A DNA stretch of 5,676 nt, from the NCBI GenBank assembly GCA_964624765.1, contig CAZUZO010000176.1, positions 1 to 5,676 of the forward strand, read 5' to 3'. Position numbers and translations under genes: made by a program. This document shows, in pieces, positions 1 through 5,645 of this stretch; within the stretch, counting starts at the first letter, position 1, and every line of letters starts with the position of its first letter. This stretch comes from JAGTVB01 sp964624765 (lineage in GTDB: Bacteria; Pseudomonadota; Gammaproteobacteria; HK1). Under the pieces are notes generated by a model. That model made no database searches and was not told where the DNA came from. It saw only the letters and a program-made list of their open reading frames with translations.

Positions 1-30
1 CTCGCCGTCGAGGCACCTTGAATCGCCCAT
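1..30 (-). other. Possible 5' end of the next mla gene (mlaC expected), cut by the window edge
   Basis: mlaD stops at 45-47, and in most gammaproteobacterial mla operons mlaC follows directly. Two starts are open to the edge on the minus strand: an ATG at 28-30 (reading MGDSRCLDGE) and a GTG at 14-16 (reading MPRRR). The basic GTG version would suit the n-region of a signal peptide such as periplasmic MlaC carries. Neither start has a convincing ribosome binding site, and ten codons or fewer cannot identify a protein. The assignment to mlaC rests on gene order only. Confidence 0.2.
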
Positions 31-44
31 CAGAAAGCGTACCA

Positions 45-521
45 TCAAGGGCTGCCTCCGGGATTTTCTGGCGTTCGACTGAACAAAAACTGTCCTACCA
101 GTCGCTCCAACACCAAAGCGGACTGGGTCAGTTGGATCTCATCGCCTTGCTTGAGAAACCGTTCCTCAGCCCCCGGTTCCAAACTCACATACTGTTCCCC
201 AAGCAGCCCTGCGGTATAGATGCTCGCCGAGGTGTCTTCAGGTAGCCGATCATACTGGCTCTGGATGGTCAGCTCCACCAATGCCTCGTAGGCATCCGTA
301 TCAAAATCGATGCCCGTCACACGGCCGATACGCACCCCTGCCATGGTCACCGGAGCGCGCACCTTGAGTCCTCCAATGTTGGCAAACCGGGCCGTGATCC
401 GATAGCCGTCGCCTTCGGTTAGTCGACTGAGGTTACTGACCTTCATGCTGAGCATGAGCAATGCCGCCAAACCCAATGCGACGAAGACACCAACACTAAT
501 CTCGATGGTTCGAGTCTGCAT
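45..521 (-). CDS. mlaD: MlaD, MCE-domain subunit of the Mla phospholipid transporter
   Basis: MlaD is the substrate-binding subunit of the inner-membrane MlaFEDB complex. In the family it forms a hexameric ring in the periplasm, anchored by one N-terminal helix per subunit, and passes phospholipids between MlaE and the periplasmic carrier MlaC. The 158-residue product has a membrane segment at about residues 8-28 and an MCE domain at about 38-117. Visible motifs are ANIGGLKVRAPV (47-58), GVRIGRV (62-68) and TAGLLGEQYVSL (103-114). A C-terminal helix with ALVLERLVGQFLF (135-147) matches the E. coli pore helix region. E. coli MlaD has 183 residues, and the difference is a shorter variable tail. 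The ATG at 521 is supported by GAGAGGG (527-533) five bases upstream and by the family N-terminus MQT. Unusually, 256 bases containing a palindromic repeat separate it from mlaE. Confidence 0.95.
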   Translation of the reverse strand: MQTRTIEISVGVFVALGLAALLMLSMKVSNLSRLTEGDGYRITARFANIGGLKVRAPVTMAGVRIGRVTGIDFDTDAYEALVELTIQSQYDRLPEDTSASIYTAGLLGEQYVSLEPGAEERFLKQGDEIQLTQSALVLERLVGQFLFSRTPENPGGSP

Positions 522-526
522 AGTCG

Positions 527-533
527 CCCTCTC
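527..533 (-). promoter_or_regulatory. Ribosome binding site of mlaD
   Basis: The minus strand reads GAGAGGG, with five bases between it and the mlaD ATG. It matters because mlaD is not close enough to mlaE for translational coupling, so the gene needs its own initiation site. Confidence 0.6.
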
Positions 534-608
534 GTGCTTTCATCCGTCCCCGTGCGCTAATCGGCACCACCTCCCGGTGTAAGCCCCAACACCACCCCCC
601 TGGGCGCA

Positions 609-757
609 ATAACCGTACAGACCCCCCCGGTATTTTCCCCTGATTGATGGGTTTCGTCCCTCAACCCATCCTAGAAGCCATTGTTTTTTTCGTAGGATGG
701 GTTGAGCGTAGCGAAACCCATCGCAGTGCGGGACGAGAGGGGAGTCAGAACGGTTAC
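609..757. repeat. MITE-like palindromic element between mlaE and mlaD
   Basis: This is a composite palindrome of about 149 bases. The left end, 609-628, reads ATAACCGTACAGACCCCCCC. The reverse complement of the right end, 738-757, reads GTAACCGTTCTGACTCCCCT, so 15 of 20 positions agree. Inside lies the strong hairpin listed separately (646-722). A partial second copy is at 2462-2542, and its outer end matches the right end here at 18 of 20 positions. A direct repeat CCCCTGG occurs at 597-603 and 757-763 and could be a target-site duplication, but it partly overlaps C-rich sequence and may be chance. No transposase is encoded, so any mobility would need an enzyme supplied elsewhere. It fills most of the gap between mlaE and mlaD. 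Confidence 0.75.
646..722. repeat. Long hairpin inside the mlaE-mlaD element
   Basis: The left arm, 646-673, contains GATGGGTTTCG and TCAACCCATCCTA. The right arm, 693-722, contains TAGGATGGGTTGA and CGAAACCCATC. These pair as 13 bp plus 11 bp with a small internal loop and a 19-base T-rich terminal loop. The right-arm core (TAGGATGGGTTGAGCGTAGC and onward) resembles a short repeat I recall from many proteobacterial genomes. No U-run follows the stem on the minus strand, so it is not a canonical intrinsic terminator, but the RNA hairpin would lie between mlaE and mlaD in the transcript. Confidence 0.8.
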
Positions 758-777
758 CCCTGGCCTGGGTTCTGCGA

Positions 778-1557
778 TCAATCATGAAACATCAGAGCCG
801 TCAAGATAAAATCCAACCCGAGCACCGCGAGAGCGGAATGCACCACGGTTCGCGTCGTAGCGCTCCCCACGCCCTCGGAGGTGGGCGTCGCGTCATAACC
901 CTCGAACACGGCGATCCAAGTCACGATCACGCCAAACACAATGCTCTTTAGCACACCGTTGCCGATGTCCTCATAGAGATCGACGGTCGCCTGCATTTGT
1001 GACCAGAAGGCGCCTTCATCCACACCCAGCAGCGCCACACCCACGAAAAACCCACCCAGCACGCCAACGGCGCTAAATATTGCGGCCAGCAACGGCATTG
1101 ACACGATACCCGCCAAAAATCGAGGAGCCACTATGCGTCTCAGGGGATCGACAGCCATCATCGCCATACCATCGAGTTGCTCGGTGGCTTTCATGAGGCC
1201 AATTTCTGCCGTGAGGGCCGAACCGGCCCGCCCCGCAAACAGTAGCGCCGAGACCACCGGCCCCAATTCCCGTACCAACGACAACGCCACCACGACACCG
1301 AGAGATTCCTCGGCGCCGAACCGCACCAAGGTGTTATATCCCTGTAAACCCAGCACCATCCCGACGAACGTTCCAGATACTACGATAATCAACAGGGAGC
1401 GCACACCCACCGACCAGATTTGGACCACAACAAGCGAAAATCGCAGCGCAAGACCTGGTAATCCCAGCAACACGTTACCCAGAAAAATATGACCTCGGCC
1501 GAGGCGCTCAAAAAAGCGCAACCCCTCCCGCCCAAGATATCGCAGTAGCCCAATCAC
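778..1557 (-). CDS. mlaE: MlaE, permease subunit of the Mla phospholipid transporter
   Basis: MlaE is the membrane permease of the MlaFEDB complex. Two copies form the lipid pathway above the MlaF ATPases and below the MlaD ring. The 259-residue product is almost the length of E. coli MlaE (260). It carries the family core LVRELGPVVSALLFAGRAGS (94-113) followed by ALTAEIGLMKATEQLDGM (114-131), then MMAVDPLRRIVAPRF (133-147), and ends with TRTVVHSALAVLGLDFILTA (235-254). Hydrophobic segments lie at about 53-73, 86-110, 147-178, 203-220 and 241-257. The frame stays open upstream to an ATG at 1656, but I chose the GTG at 1557. It overlaps the mlaF stop as GTGA, has TGAGGG (1565-1570) seven bases upstream, and gives the family length. 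The overlap implies translational coupling to mlaF. Confidence 0.95.
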   Translation of the reverse strand: MIGLLRYLGREGLRFFERLGRGHIFLGNVLLGLPGLALRFSLVVVQIWSVGVRSLLIIVVSGTFVGMVLGLQGYNTLVRFGAEESLGVVVALSLVRELGPVVSALLFAGRAGSALTAEIGLMKATEQLDGMAMMAVDPLRRIVAPRFLAGIVSMPLLAAIFSAVGVLGGFFVGVALLGVDEGAFWSQMQATVDLYEDIGNGVLKSIVFGVIVTWIAVFEGYDATPTSEGVGSATTRTVVHSALAVLGLDFILTALMFHD

Positions 1558-2387
1558 TCGGCGGCCCTCACCAGGAGCTCTTCGAGATAATCCGCGGCGG
1601 GATAATGGAAAGGCAGGGGTCCATCCGGCAGCCCAAGCAGAAACTGCCGTACCCATTCCGAGTCGGAAGCTCTCAGGCTTTCCGGCGTCCCATGTTCGAT
1701 CACTTTTCCATCTGCAAGCACATAGGCCTCGTCGGCAATCGCAAGGGTCTCCTGCACATCGTGGGACACCACGATACTGGTCAACCCCAGGGCGTCATTG
1801 AAGCGACGGATGAGTTGCACCAATATCCCCATGCCGATCGGGTCCTGCCCGGTGAAAGGCTCATCGTACATGATGATCAGCGGGTCAAGGGCCATAGCGC
1901 GAGCCAAAGCCACGCGCCGCTTCATGCCCCCGGATAGCTGCTGAGGCATGAGATGCCGTGCCCCACGCAACCCCACTGCCTCCAGCTTCATCAGCACCAG
2001 GTCGCGAACGATAGGCTCCGGCAATCGGGTATGCTCGCGCAGAGGAAAAGCAACATTGTCAAAGACACTGAGGTCGGTAAACAGCGCGCCGCTTTGAAAC
2101 AGCATTCCGATGCGCTTCCGAAGCTCGAACAACTTGCCGCGGGATAGGCGGTGCACGTCTAACCCATCCACCCGGACGCTGCCTCGTTCCGGCTTCAGTT
2201 GGCCCCCGATGAGCTGCAGCAAGGTCGTCTTACCGGTGCCACTTGGCCCCATGATCGCGGTCACCTTGCCGCGCGCGATCTCGATGTCGATACCGGAGAA
2301 GATGCGCCTCCCGCCGCGGCAGAAACGCAGGCCTTGGATCGATACCAGAGGGTCTGCGTCACGGACAACAGGGCTGCTTTTTGCCAT
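1554..2387 (-). CDS. mlaF: MlaF, ATP-binding subunit of the Mla phospholipid transporter
   Basis: MlaF is the cytoplasmic ABC ATPase that powers phospholipid movement through MlaE and MlaD. The 277-residue product has every nucleotide-binding motif: Walker A GPSGTGKT (47-54), Q-loop glutamine in MLFQSGALF (Q98), signature LSGGM (151-155), Walker B LIIMYDEP ending at the catalytic glutamate (E176), D-loop GQD (180-182) and H-loop histidine (H209 in VVSHD). FQSGALFTDLSVFDNVAFPL (97-116) is typical of the Mla/Mkl ATPases. The C-terminal tail after about 245 extends past the nucleotide-binding core, as in E. coli MlaF, where this region contacts the partner subunit and MlaB. The ATG at 2387 lacks a clear ribosome binding site (only CAGG, too close), so the start is slightly uncertain. 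A weak -10-like TATTTT lies at 2424-2429 with no convincing -35. It is the first mla gene here, as in the usual order. Confidence 0.95.
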   Translation of the reverse strand: MAKSSPVVRDADPLVSIQGLRFCRGGRRIFSGIDIEIARGKVTAIMGPSGTGKTTLLQLIGGQLKPERGSVRVDGLDVHRLSRGKLFELRKRIGMLFQSGALFTDLSVFDNVAFPLREHTRLPEPIVRDLVLMKLEAVGLRGARHLMPQQLSGGMKRRVALARAMALDPLIIMYDEPFTGQDPIGMGILVQLIRRFNDALGLTSIVVSHDVQETLAIADEAYVLADGKVIEHGTPESLRASDSEWVRQFLLGLPDGPLPFHYPAADYLEELLVRAAE

Positions 2388-2461
2388 GGCCTGGGGGAAT
2401 CTGCTTGTCGCTTAAGGGGGTGTAAAATAGCCGCAGCGAGCGGGCCCAGAGCCGGTCAAAC

Positions 2462-2542
2462 GTAACCGTTCAGACCCCCCTGGTGTTTCACGCCCTGATT
2501 GATGGGTTTCGTTCCTCAACCCACCCTACAAACCATTGTTTT
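2462..2542. repeat. Partial second copy of the mlaE-mlaD element, upstream of mlaF
   Basis: This stretch aligns with 609-687 in the same orientation. It shares TAACCGT, CAGACCCCCC, the unbroken CCTGATTGATGGGTTTCGT, CCTCAACCCA and CCATTGTTTT, with scattered substitutions and a small indel. Only the left arm is present: the matching right arm (TAGG..GGGTTGAG..GAAACCCATC) and the outer right end do not follow, so the copy is truncated or diverged. It begins 75 bases upstream of the mlaF start, where the mla promoter would be expected. Confidence 0.8.
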
Positions 2543-2546
2543 ACCG

Positions 2547-2564
2547 TGAAAATCCCGATTTTCA
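2547..2564. repeat. Perfect 8-bp inverted repeat TGAAAATC/GATTTTCA
   Basis: TGAAAATC (2547-2554) and GATTTTCA (2557-2564) are exact reverse complements separated by two bases. It adjoins the end of the partial repeat copy. The stem is AT-rich and the gap is short, so it could be a protein-binding palindrome as easily as an RNA hairpin. Nothing identifies a ligand. Confidence 0.5.
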
Positions 2565-2574
2565 TTGTCCGGGG

Positions 2575-2593
2575 TGGCCAAATCCCTTGGCCA
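2575..2593. repeat. Hairpin TGGCCAA/TTGGCCA
   Basis: TGGCCAA (2575-2581) pairs exactly with TTGGCCA (2587-2593) across a five-base loop. No T-run follows on either strand, so it is not a canonical terminator. Confidence 0.5.
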
Positions 2594-2622
2594 TGACGGT
2601 TTAATCTGCTCTCACCGTCATG
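2592..2622. repeat. Hairpin CATGACGGT/ACCGTCATG
   Basis: CATGACGGT (2592-2600) and ACCGTCATG (2614-2622) form a perfect 9-bp stem with a 13-base loop. It directly abuts the preceding hairpin and overlaps it by two bases, so the two stems would compete at their junction or stack. Confidence 0.55.
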
Positions 2623-2680
2623 TCGGTTATCCGGCCCACAATACAGAGTCGTCGCGATCTGTCAACATCGCTTGATCGAG

Positions 2681-2700
2681 CGTCGCCATCCTCGGCGACG
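2681..2700. repeat. Hairpin CGTCGCC/GGCGACG
   Basis: CGTCGCC (2681-2687) pairs exactly with GGCGACG (2694-2700) across the six-base loop ATCCTC. It lies two bases from the next hairpin, which has the same stem-loop size and a similar loop (CTCCTC), so the two look like a unit. Confidence 0.55.
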
Positions 2701-2702
2701 GG

Positions 2703-2724
2703 ATTCCGGCCTCCTCGCCGGAAT
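2703..2724. repeat. REP-like hairpin ATTCCGGC/GCCGGAAT
   Basis: ATTCCGGC (2703-2710) pairs exactly with GCCGGAAT (2717-2724) around CTCCTC. The flanking context GGGATTCCGGC..GCCGGAATGACG resembles the dispersed CGTCATTCCGGC..GCCGGAATCC repeats common in proteobacterial genomes, which I know from general experience and cannot search here. It lies downstream of secD on the minus strand. There is no U-run, so it might protect the secD mRNA 3' end rather than terminate transcription. Confidence 0.6.
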
Positions 2725-2782
2725 GACGGGCGTATTCATCTGGACGCAACGGGTTAGCCAGCCGAAGGCGTTGACCCTAACC

Positions 2783-3028
2783 TCAACCGCCCAGGAGTTC
2801 GATGAGAGTCCGCGCCTGTTGCAAGTTGTGCAGCGCAGGCGGGCATCCAGGGAAACAAAGCGTCGCCCGCTCGGTCTTGACCGCGTACGCCATAAATCCC
2901 CCGCGCCAGTGGGTAGCCGACCGACCGTCCCGGCACGGGCACGATGCGGTGTTGCCCCCCGCCTATCCCTCCAGTGGATCGCGTCCCAACGCTCCGACGC
3001 AAGGTGCCGGGTGGTAGCGGATACGCAT
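2783..3028 (-). pseudogene. Stop-interrupted small reading frame of unknown function, in the position of secF
   Basis: On the minus strand an ATG (3026-3028) lies six bases after the secD stop. It encodes 21 residues, starting MRIRYHPAPC, up to a TAG at 2963-2965. The same frame then stays open for 59 more codons to a TGA at 2783-2785 and ends in NLQQARTLIELLGG. I counted about 45 of the 59 codons after the TAG ending in G or C, with the second position less GC-rich, which looks like coding sequence. Five cysteines occur in the read-through product (C10, two in SCPC, and one each in LC and GC). The only in-frame ATG after the TAG is at 2891-2893, preceded by GGGGGA three bases upstream, and would give 36 residues. 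I do not recognise the protein, and it shows no similarity to SecF. It may be a decayed gene, a sequencing error, or chance. Confidence 0.3.
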
Positions 3029-3034
3029 TGGTAA

Positions 3035-4888
3035 CTATACGGCCAGCCGCACCGATCGGCGCCCGCCGTAGATGAGGTTAATGACTGCCCGCGTGCCTAT
3101 GATGGCGGTAAACATCGAGCTCACGATCCCGATCGACAACGTCACCGCGAACCCTTTGACGGGACCGGTACCGAAGGCAAAGAGCACCACCGCCGCGATC
3201 AAGGTCGTGATGTTGGCATCTGCGATGGTCGAGAAGGCTTTCTCATAGCCCGCATGGATGCTGGCTTGGGGCGAATTACCGTTACGCAGCTCTTCGCGAA
3301 TACGTTCAAAGATGAGCACATTGGCATCGACCGCCATGCCCACCGTGAGCACGATGCCGGCAATGCCGGGGAGCGTTAAGGTCGCCTGCAACAAAGACAG
3401 GACAGCCACCACCAACACGAGGTTAAGAGTCAGCGCCAAGTCCGCCACCAGCCCGAAGACTCGGTAGTAGGCCGCCATAAAGACAAGCACCAGGAGGAAA
3501 CCGATGACCACCGACCGAAAGCCTTGCTCGACATTCTCTCGGCCAAGGCTCGGGCCGACGGTGCGTTCTTCGATGATCTCGATCGGCGCAACCAGCGCTC
3601 CGGCACGCAACAGCAGCGCCAAGTTTCTCGCCTCCTCGGTACTGTCGAGTCCAGTAATTTGGAATCGCTTGCCGAGCCGCTCGCGGATGGTCGCGACATT
3701 GATCACTTCCTCCACGACGCGTTTTCGCTTGACCGCTGTGCCCTCCACAAAGGTGGTATCGGTTTTATGCTCGATGAACACCACCGCCATCGCTTTCCCC
3801 ACCTCGTCCTTGGTGCGGTCCGCGAAAATTCGTGCGCCCTTACCGTCCAGGGTGATAAAGACCGCCGGCGAACCGGTCTGTTGATCGATGCCCGAGGCAG
3901 CACCGGTGATATAGTCGCCTGTGAGCATCACCGACCGTTGCAACAGGATCGGCCGTCCTTCGCGATCGTGGTAGAGTCGCGCTCCCACCGGCACCCGCCC
4001 AGCCACTGCGCTGGCCACATCACCGGGATGCACCATGCGAAATTCCAGGGTAGCGGTTGCCCCGAGAATTTCCTTGGCGCGGGCGGTGTCTTGCACCCCG
4101 GGAAGCTGGACCACGATACGATCGCTACCCTGCTGTTGAATGACCGGTTCAGCCACGCCAAGCTCATCGACACGATTGCGTAGCGTGGTGAGATTCTGCT
4201 GCAAGGCGAACCGCCGCGTTTCCTCGGCCGCACTCCTAGCCAAACCGAGCTGCAAGCGGTAATCCTCAGGACGGTCTTGCTCACTGAGCTCGAGTTCCGG
4301 GAACTCCCGGGCTATGCGCTGAGCCGCTTGGGCACGCAGTGACGCATCGGCAAAACTGACCTCCACCTTATCCCGGCTGCGGGCAATGGTCTGATAGCGT
4401 ATCCTCTCGCCGCGCAGAAAGGCACGAATGTCGCCCACGTAACGCTCGGCGGCCTGCTGTACCGCCGCCTCCATATCCACCGCCATCAAGAAATGGACCC
4501 CGCCACGCAGATCCAAACCGAGATACATCGGCAGCGCACCGAGGCGCGTTAGCCACTCCGGAGCGGCCGACGCGAGGTGAAGCGCCGCCACGTAATCGGC
4601 CCCGAGCCCCTCGAGTACCACGTCCCGCGCTTGTAGCTGGGTTTCAGTGTCGGCAAATCGAACCAGCAGGCGCCTGTCATCGCGTTCGATACGCCGCGGA
4701 GAAATATCGGCCTCGCGCAGAAGAGCCGTGATGCGTTCTTCTAGAGCTGGCCCTACTTGCGCCCCTCGGACGGCCGACACTTGGATGGCCGGATCCTCAC
4801 CGTAAAGATTGGGCAGGGCGAAAAACAGCGCACCTAAAAACACGGCTAGCAACAGCAAATACTTCCAGAGGGGGTAGCGATTCAGCAT
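3035..4888 (-). CDS. secD: SecD, protein-export membrane protein of the SecDF-YajC complex
   Basis: SecD is an RND-superfamily membrane protein that works with SecF at SecYEG, using the proton gradient to help pull preproteins into the periplasm. The 617-residue product is about the length of E. coli SecD (615) and begins with nearly the same residues (MLNRYPLWKY, then ALPNLYGEDPAIQ). The first membrane segment is at about 8-25. It is followed by the large periplasmic P1 domain with LGLDLRGGVHFLM (123-135), NRVDELGVAEPVIQQQG (238-254) and ILGATATLEFRMV (274-286). Five C-terminal membrane segments span about 454-605. They include PGIAGIVLTVGMAVDANVLI (507-526), whose aspartate D521 is the conserved proton-relay residue, and DANITTLI (557-564). 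The ATG at 4888 matches the family start but has a poor ribosome binding site. yajC lies 104 bases upstream. secF is missing downstream. Confidence 0.97.
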   Translation of the reverse strand: MLNRYPLWKYLLLLAVFLGALFFALPNLYGEDPAIQVSAVRGAQVGPALEERITALLREADISPRRIERDDRRLLVRFADTETQLQARDVVLEGLGADYVAALHLASAAPEWLTRLGALPMYLGLDLRGGVHFLMAVDMEAAVQQAAERYVGDIRAFLRGERIRYQTIARSRDKVEVSFADASLRAQAAQRIAREFPELELSEQDRPEDYRLQLGLARSAAEETRRFALQQNLTTLRNRVDELGVAEPVIQQQGSDRIVVQLPGVQDTARAKEILGATATLEFRMVHPGDVASAVAGRVPVGARLYHDREGRPILLQRSVMLTGDYITGAASGIDQQTGSPAVFITLDGKGARIFADRTKDEVGKAMAVVFIEHKTDTTFVEGTAVKRKRVVEEVINVATIRERLGKRFQITGLDSTEEARNLALLLRAGALVAPIEIIEERTVGPSLGRENVEQGFRSVVIGFLLVLVFMAAYYRVFGLVADLALTLNLVLVVAVLSLLQATLTLPGIAGIVLTVGMAVDANVLIFERIREELRNGNSPQASIHAGYEKAFSTIADANITTLIAAVVLFAFGTGPVKGFAVTLSIGIVSSMFTAIIGTRAVINLIYGGRRSVRLAV

Positions 4889-4992
4889 CGGATGGATGGT
4901 GAGCGATCAGCTAGCAGTAAACCGAGAACGTCCTTGTAACCGTCTGGCAGCGGCGCGAATGCCTTCCGAGCAAGCCCGGCTTGGGCGGGATC

Positions 4993-5325
4993 TCACGAAG
5001 CTTTCAATGTGCCTTTTGGCATCAGAGATGCCACCGCCTGGCGCTGCACCTTAACTTCCAGCCCGTCGGCGATCTCCAGCGCAATGAAGTTTTCGTCGAT
5101 TTTATTGATACGGCCCAACAAGCCACCATTGGTGACCACTTCATCTCCTTTAGCCAATCCTTCCACCATTTTCTTGTGCTCTTTGGCACGCTTCTGCTGC
5201 GGACGGATAAGGAGAAAATAGAAAATCACAAAGAGCAGTATAGGAAACAGCAGCGCCCCTCCAAAGCCGGCGTCGGCTGGCGCTCCTCCCTGCTGCGCGA
5301 AGGCATCGGTTATCAACAAACCCAT
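4993..5325 (-). CDS. yajC: YajC, Sec translocon accessory protein
   Basis: YajC is a small single-pass inner-membrane protein that co-purifies with SecDF and SecYEG. Its exact contribution to export is minor or unclear. The 110-residue product matches the family length. A short N-terminal stretch leads to a membrane helix at about 21-40, followed at once by the hallmark RPQQKRAKEHKKMVEGLAKG (41-60) and DEVVTNGGLLGRI (61-73). The soluble tail ends with VKVQRQAVASLMP (91-103). The ATG at 5325 has AAGGA (5332-5336) six bases upstream, the clearest ribosome binding site in the window. It is first in a yajC-secD unit. The tgt gene usually found upstream is not seen, and a palindromic element begins 35 bases upstream of the start, so any promoter lies in that 35-base leader, in the element or beyond it. 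Confidence 0.96.
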   Translation of the reverse strand: MGLLITDAFAQQGGAPADAGFGGALLFPILLFVIFYFLLIRPQQKRAKEHKKMVEGLAKGDEVVTNGGLLGRINKIDENFIALEIADGLEVKVQRQAVASLMPKGTLKAS

Positions 5326-5331
5326 AACGAA

Positions 5332-5336
5332 TCCTT
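5332..5336 (-). promoter_or_regulatory. Ribosome binding site of yajC
   Basis: The minus strand reads AAGGA, followed by six bases and the yajC ATG. The spacing is near ideal and fixes the start codon. Confidence 0.8.
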
Positions 5337-5360
5337 GTGACGTGCGGTCAGCATGCCCTA

Positions 5361-5505
5361 AGAAGCTGTTCTAAAAGTTTTACGAGCGCCGGCAAAGCAA
5401 GGCGCACGGTGGCAAGCAACCGGAGTGTACAAGGGAGTACATGAGGATTGCGAGCCGCTGTGCAACGCAGCTATGGCAAGCGCAGTAGTTTTTAAAACAG
5501 CTTCT
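5361..5505. repeat. MITE-like element with 16-bp terminal inverted repeats upstream of yajC
   Basis: The left end AGAAGCTGTTCTAAAA (5361-5376) and the right end TTTTAAAACAGCTTCT (5490-5505) are inverted repeats with one mismatch in 16. The interior is an imperfect palindrome centred on 5431-5436, where TGTAC (5426-5430) faces GTACA (5437-5441). Outward from the centre, the GCAA, GGC and GCAC blocks also pair. A TA precedes the left end (5359-5360) and TA also occurs at the right boundary (5505-5506), which hints at TA insertion but is too short to prove it. No protein is encoded. The design, at 145 bases with no transposase, fits a non-autonomous element. I recall similar dispersed sequences in gammaproteobacterial genomes but cannot confirm that here. 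It is unrelated in sequence to the mla element. Confidence 0.8.
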
Positions 5506-5618
5506 AACTGTAGGAGCCCTATTATGACATCTACTCAGTAAAGGTGGGAGTCGTTGCGTGAAGCGAATACATCGTGACCGGCCATGCCAACCTTTAAGAA
5601 ACCCTCACAGCCCTCAGA

Positions 5619-5645
5619 GGTTGTGAAAAAACCTGCTACACAACC
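5619..5645. repeat. Hairpin GGTTGTG/CACAACC near the right edge
   Basis: GGTTGTG (5619-5625) pairs exactly with CACAACC (5639-5645) around a 13-base A-rich loop. It lies in 5506-5676, where I find no recognisable gene and no sign of tgt. A plus-strand frame from the ATG at 5584 is open to the edge for 31 codons (starting MPTFKKPSQPSE), but has no recognisable motif or clear ribosome binding site. The sequence could be the margin of another repeat or insertion sequence extending past the window. Confidence 0.35.

Noticed and set aside
646..722. Intrinsic terminator between mlaE and mlaD
   Set aside because: The stem is strong, but no U-run follows it on the minus strand and the T-run lies in the loop. 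It is better described as a repeat hairpin.
540..785. 81-codon minus-strand frame between mlaE and mlaD
   Set aside because: It is the translation of the palindromic repeat and overlaps the end of mlaE. It has no protein-like domain, and its sequence is explained by the element.
1133..1492. 119-codon plus-strand frame opposite mlaE
   Set aside because: It is antisense to the conserved MlaE core and its composition (rich in T, P, R, S and N) is that of a shadow frame.
1558..1656. N-terminal extension of MlaE from the ATG at 1656
   Set aside because: The added 33 residues overlap the mlaF coding sequence and have no counterpart in the family. The GTG at 1557 gives the normal length, a GTGA overlap and a good ribosome binding site.
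590..2545. CRISPR array suggested by the repeated segments
   Set aside because: There are only two copies, 1.8 kb apart, with genes between them and no regular spacers or cas genes.
2754..3002. 82-codon minus-strand frame starting at TTG after secD
   Set aside because: It is uninterrupted but low in recognisable protein character. The neighbouring frame that begins six bases after secD has better codon third-position bias. Neither has a known match.
3524..4183. 219-codon plus-strand frame opposite secD
   Set aside because: It lies wholly antisense to conserved SecD codons. Long antisense frames are common in GC-rich genes, and this one shows no recognisable motif or ribosome binding site.
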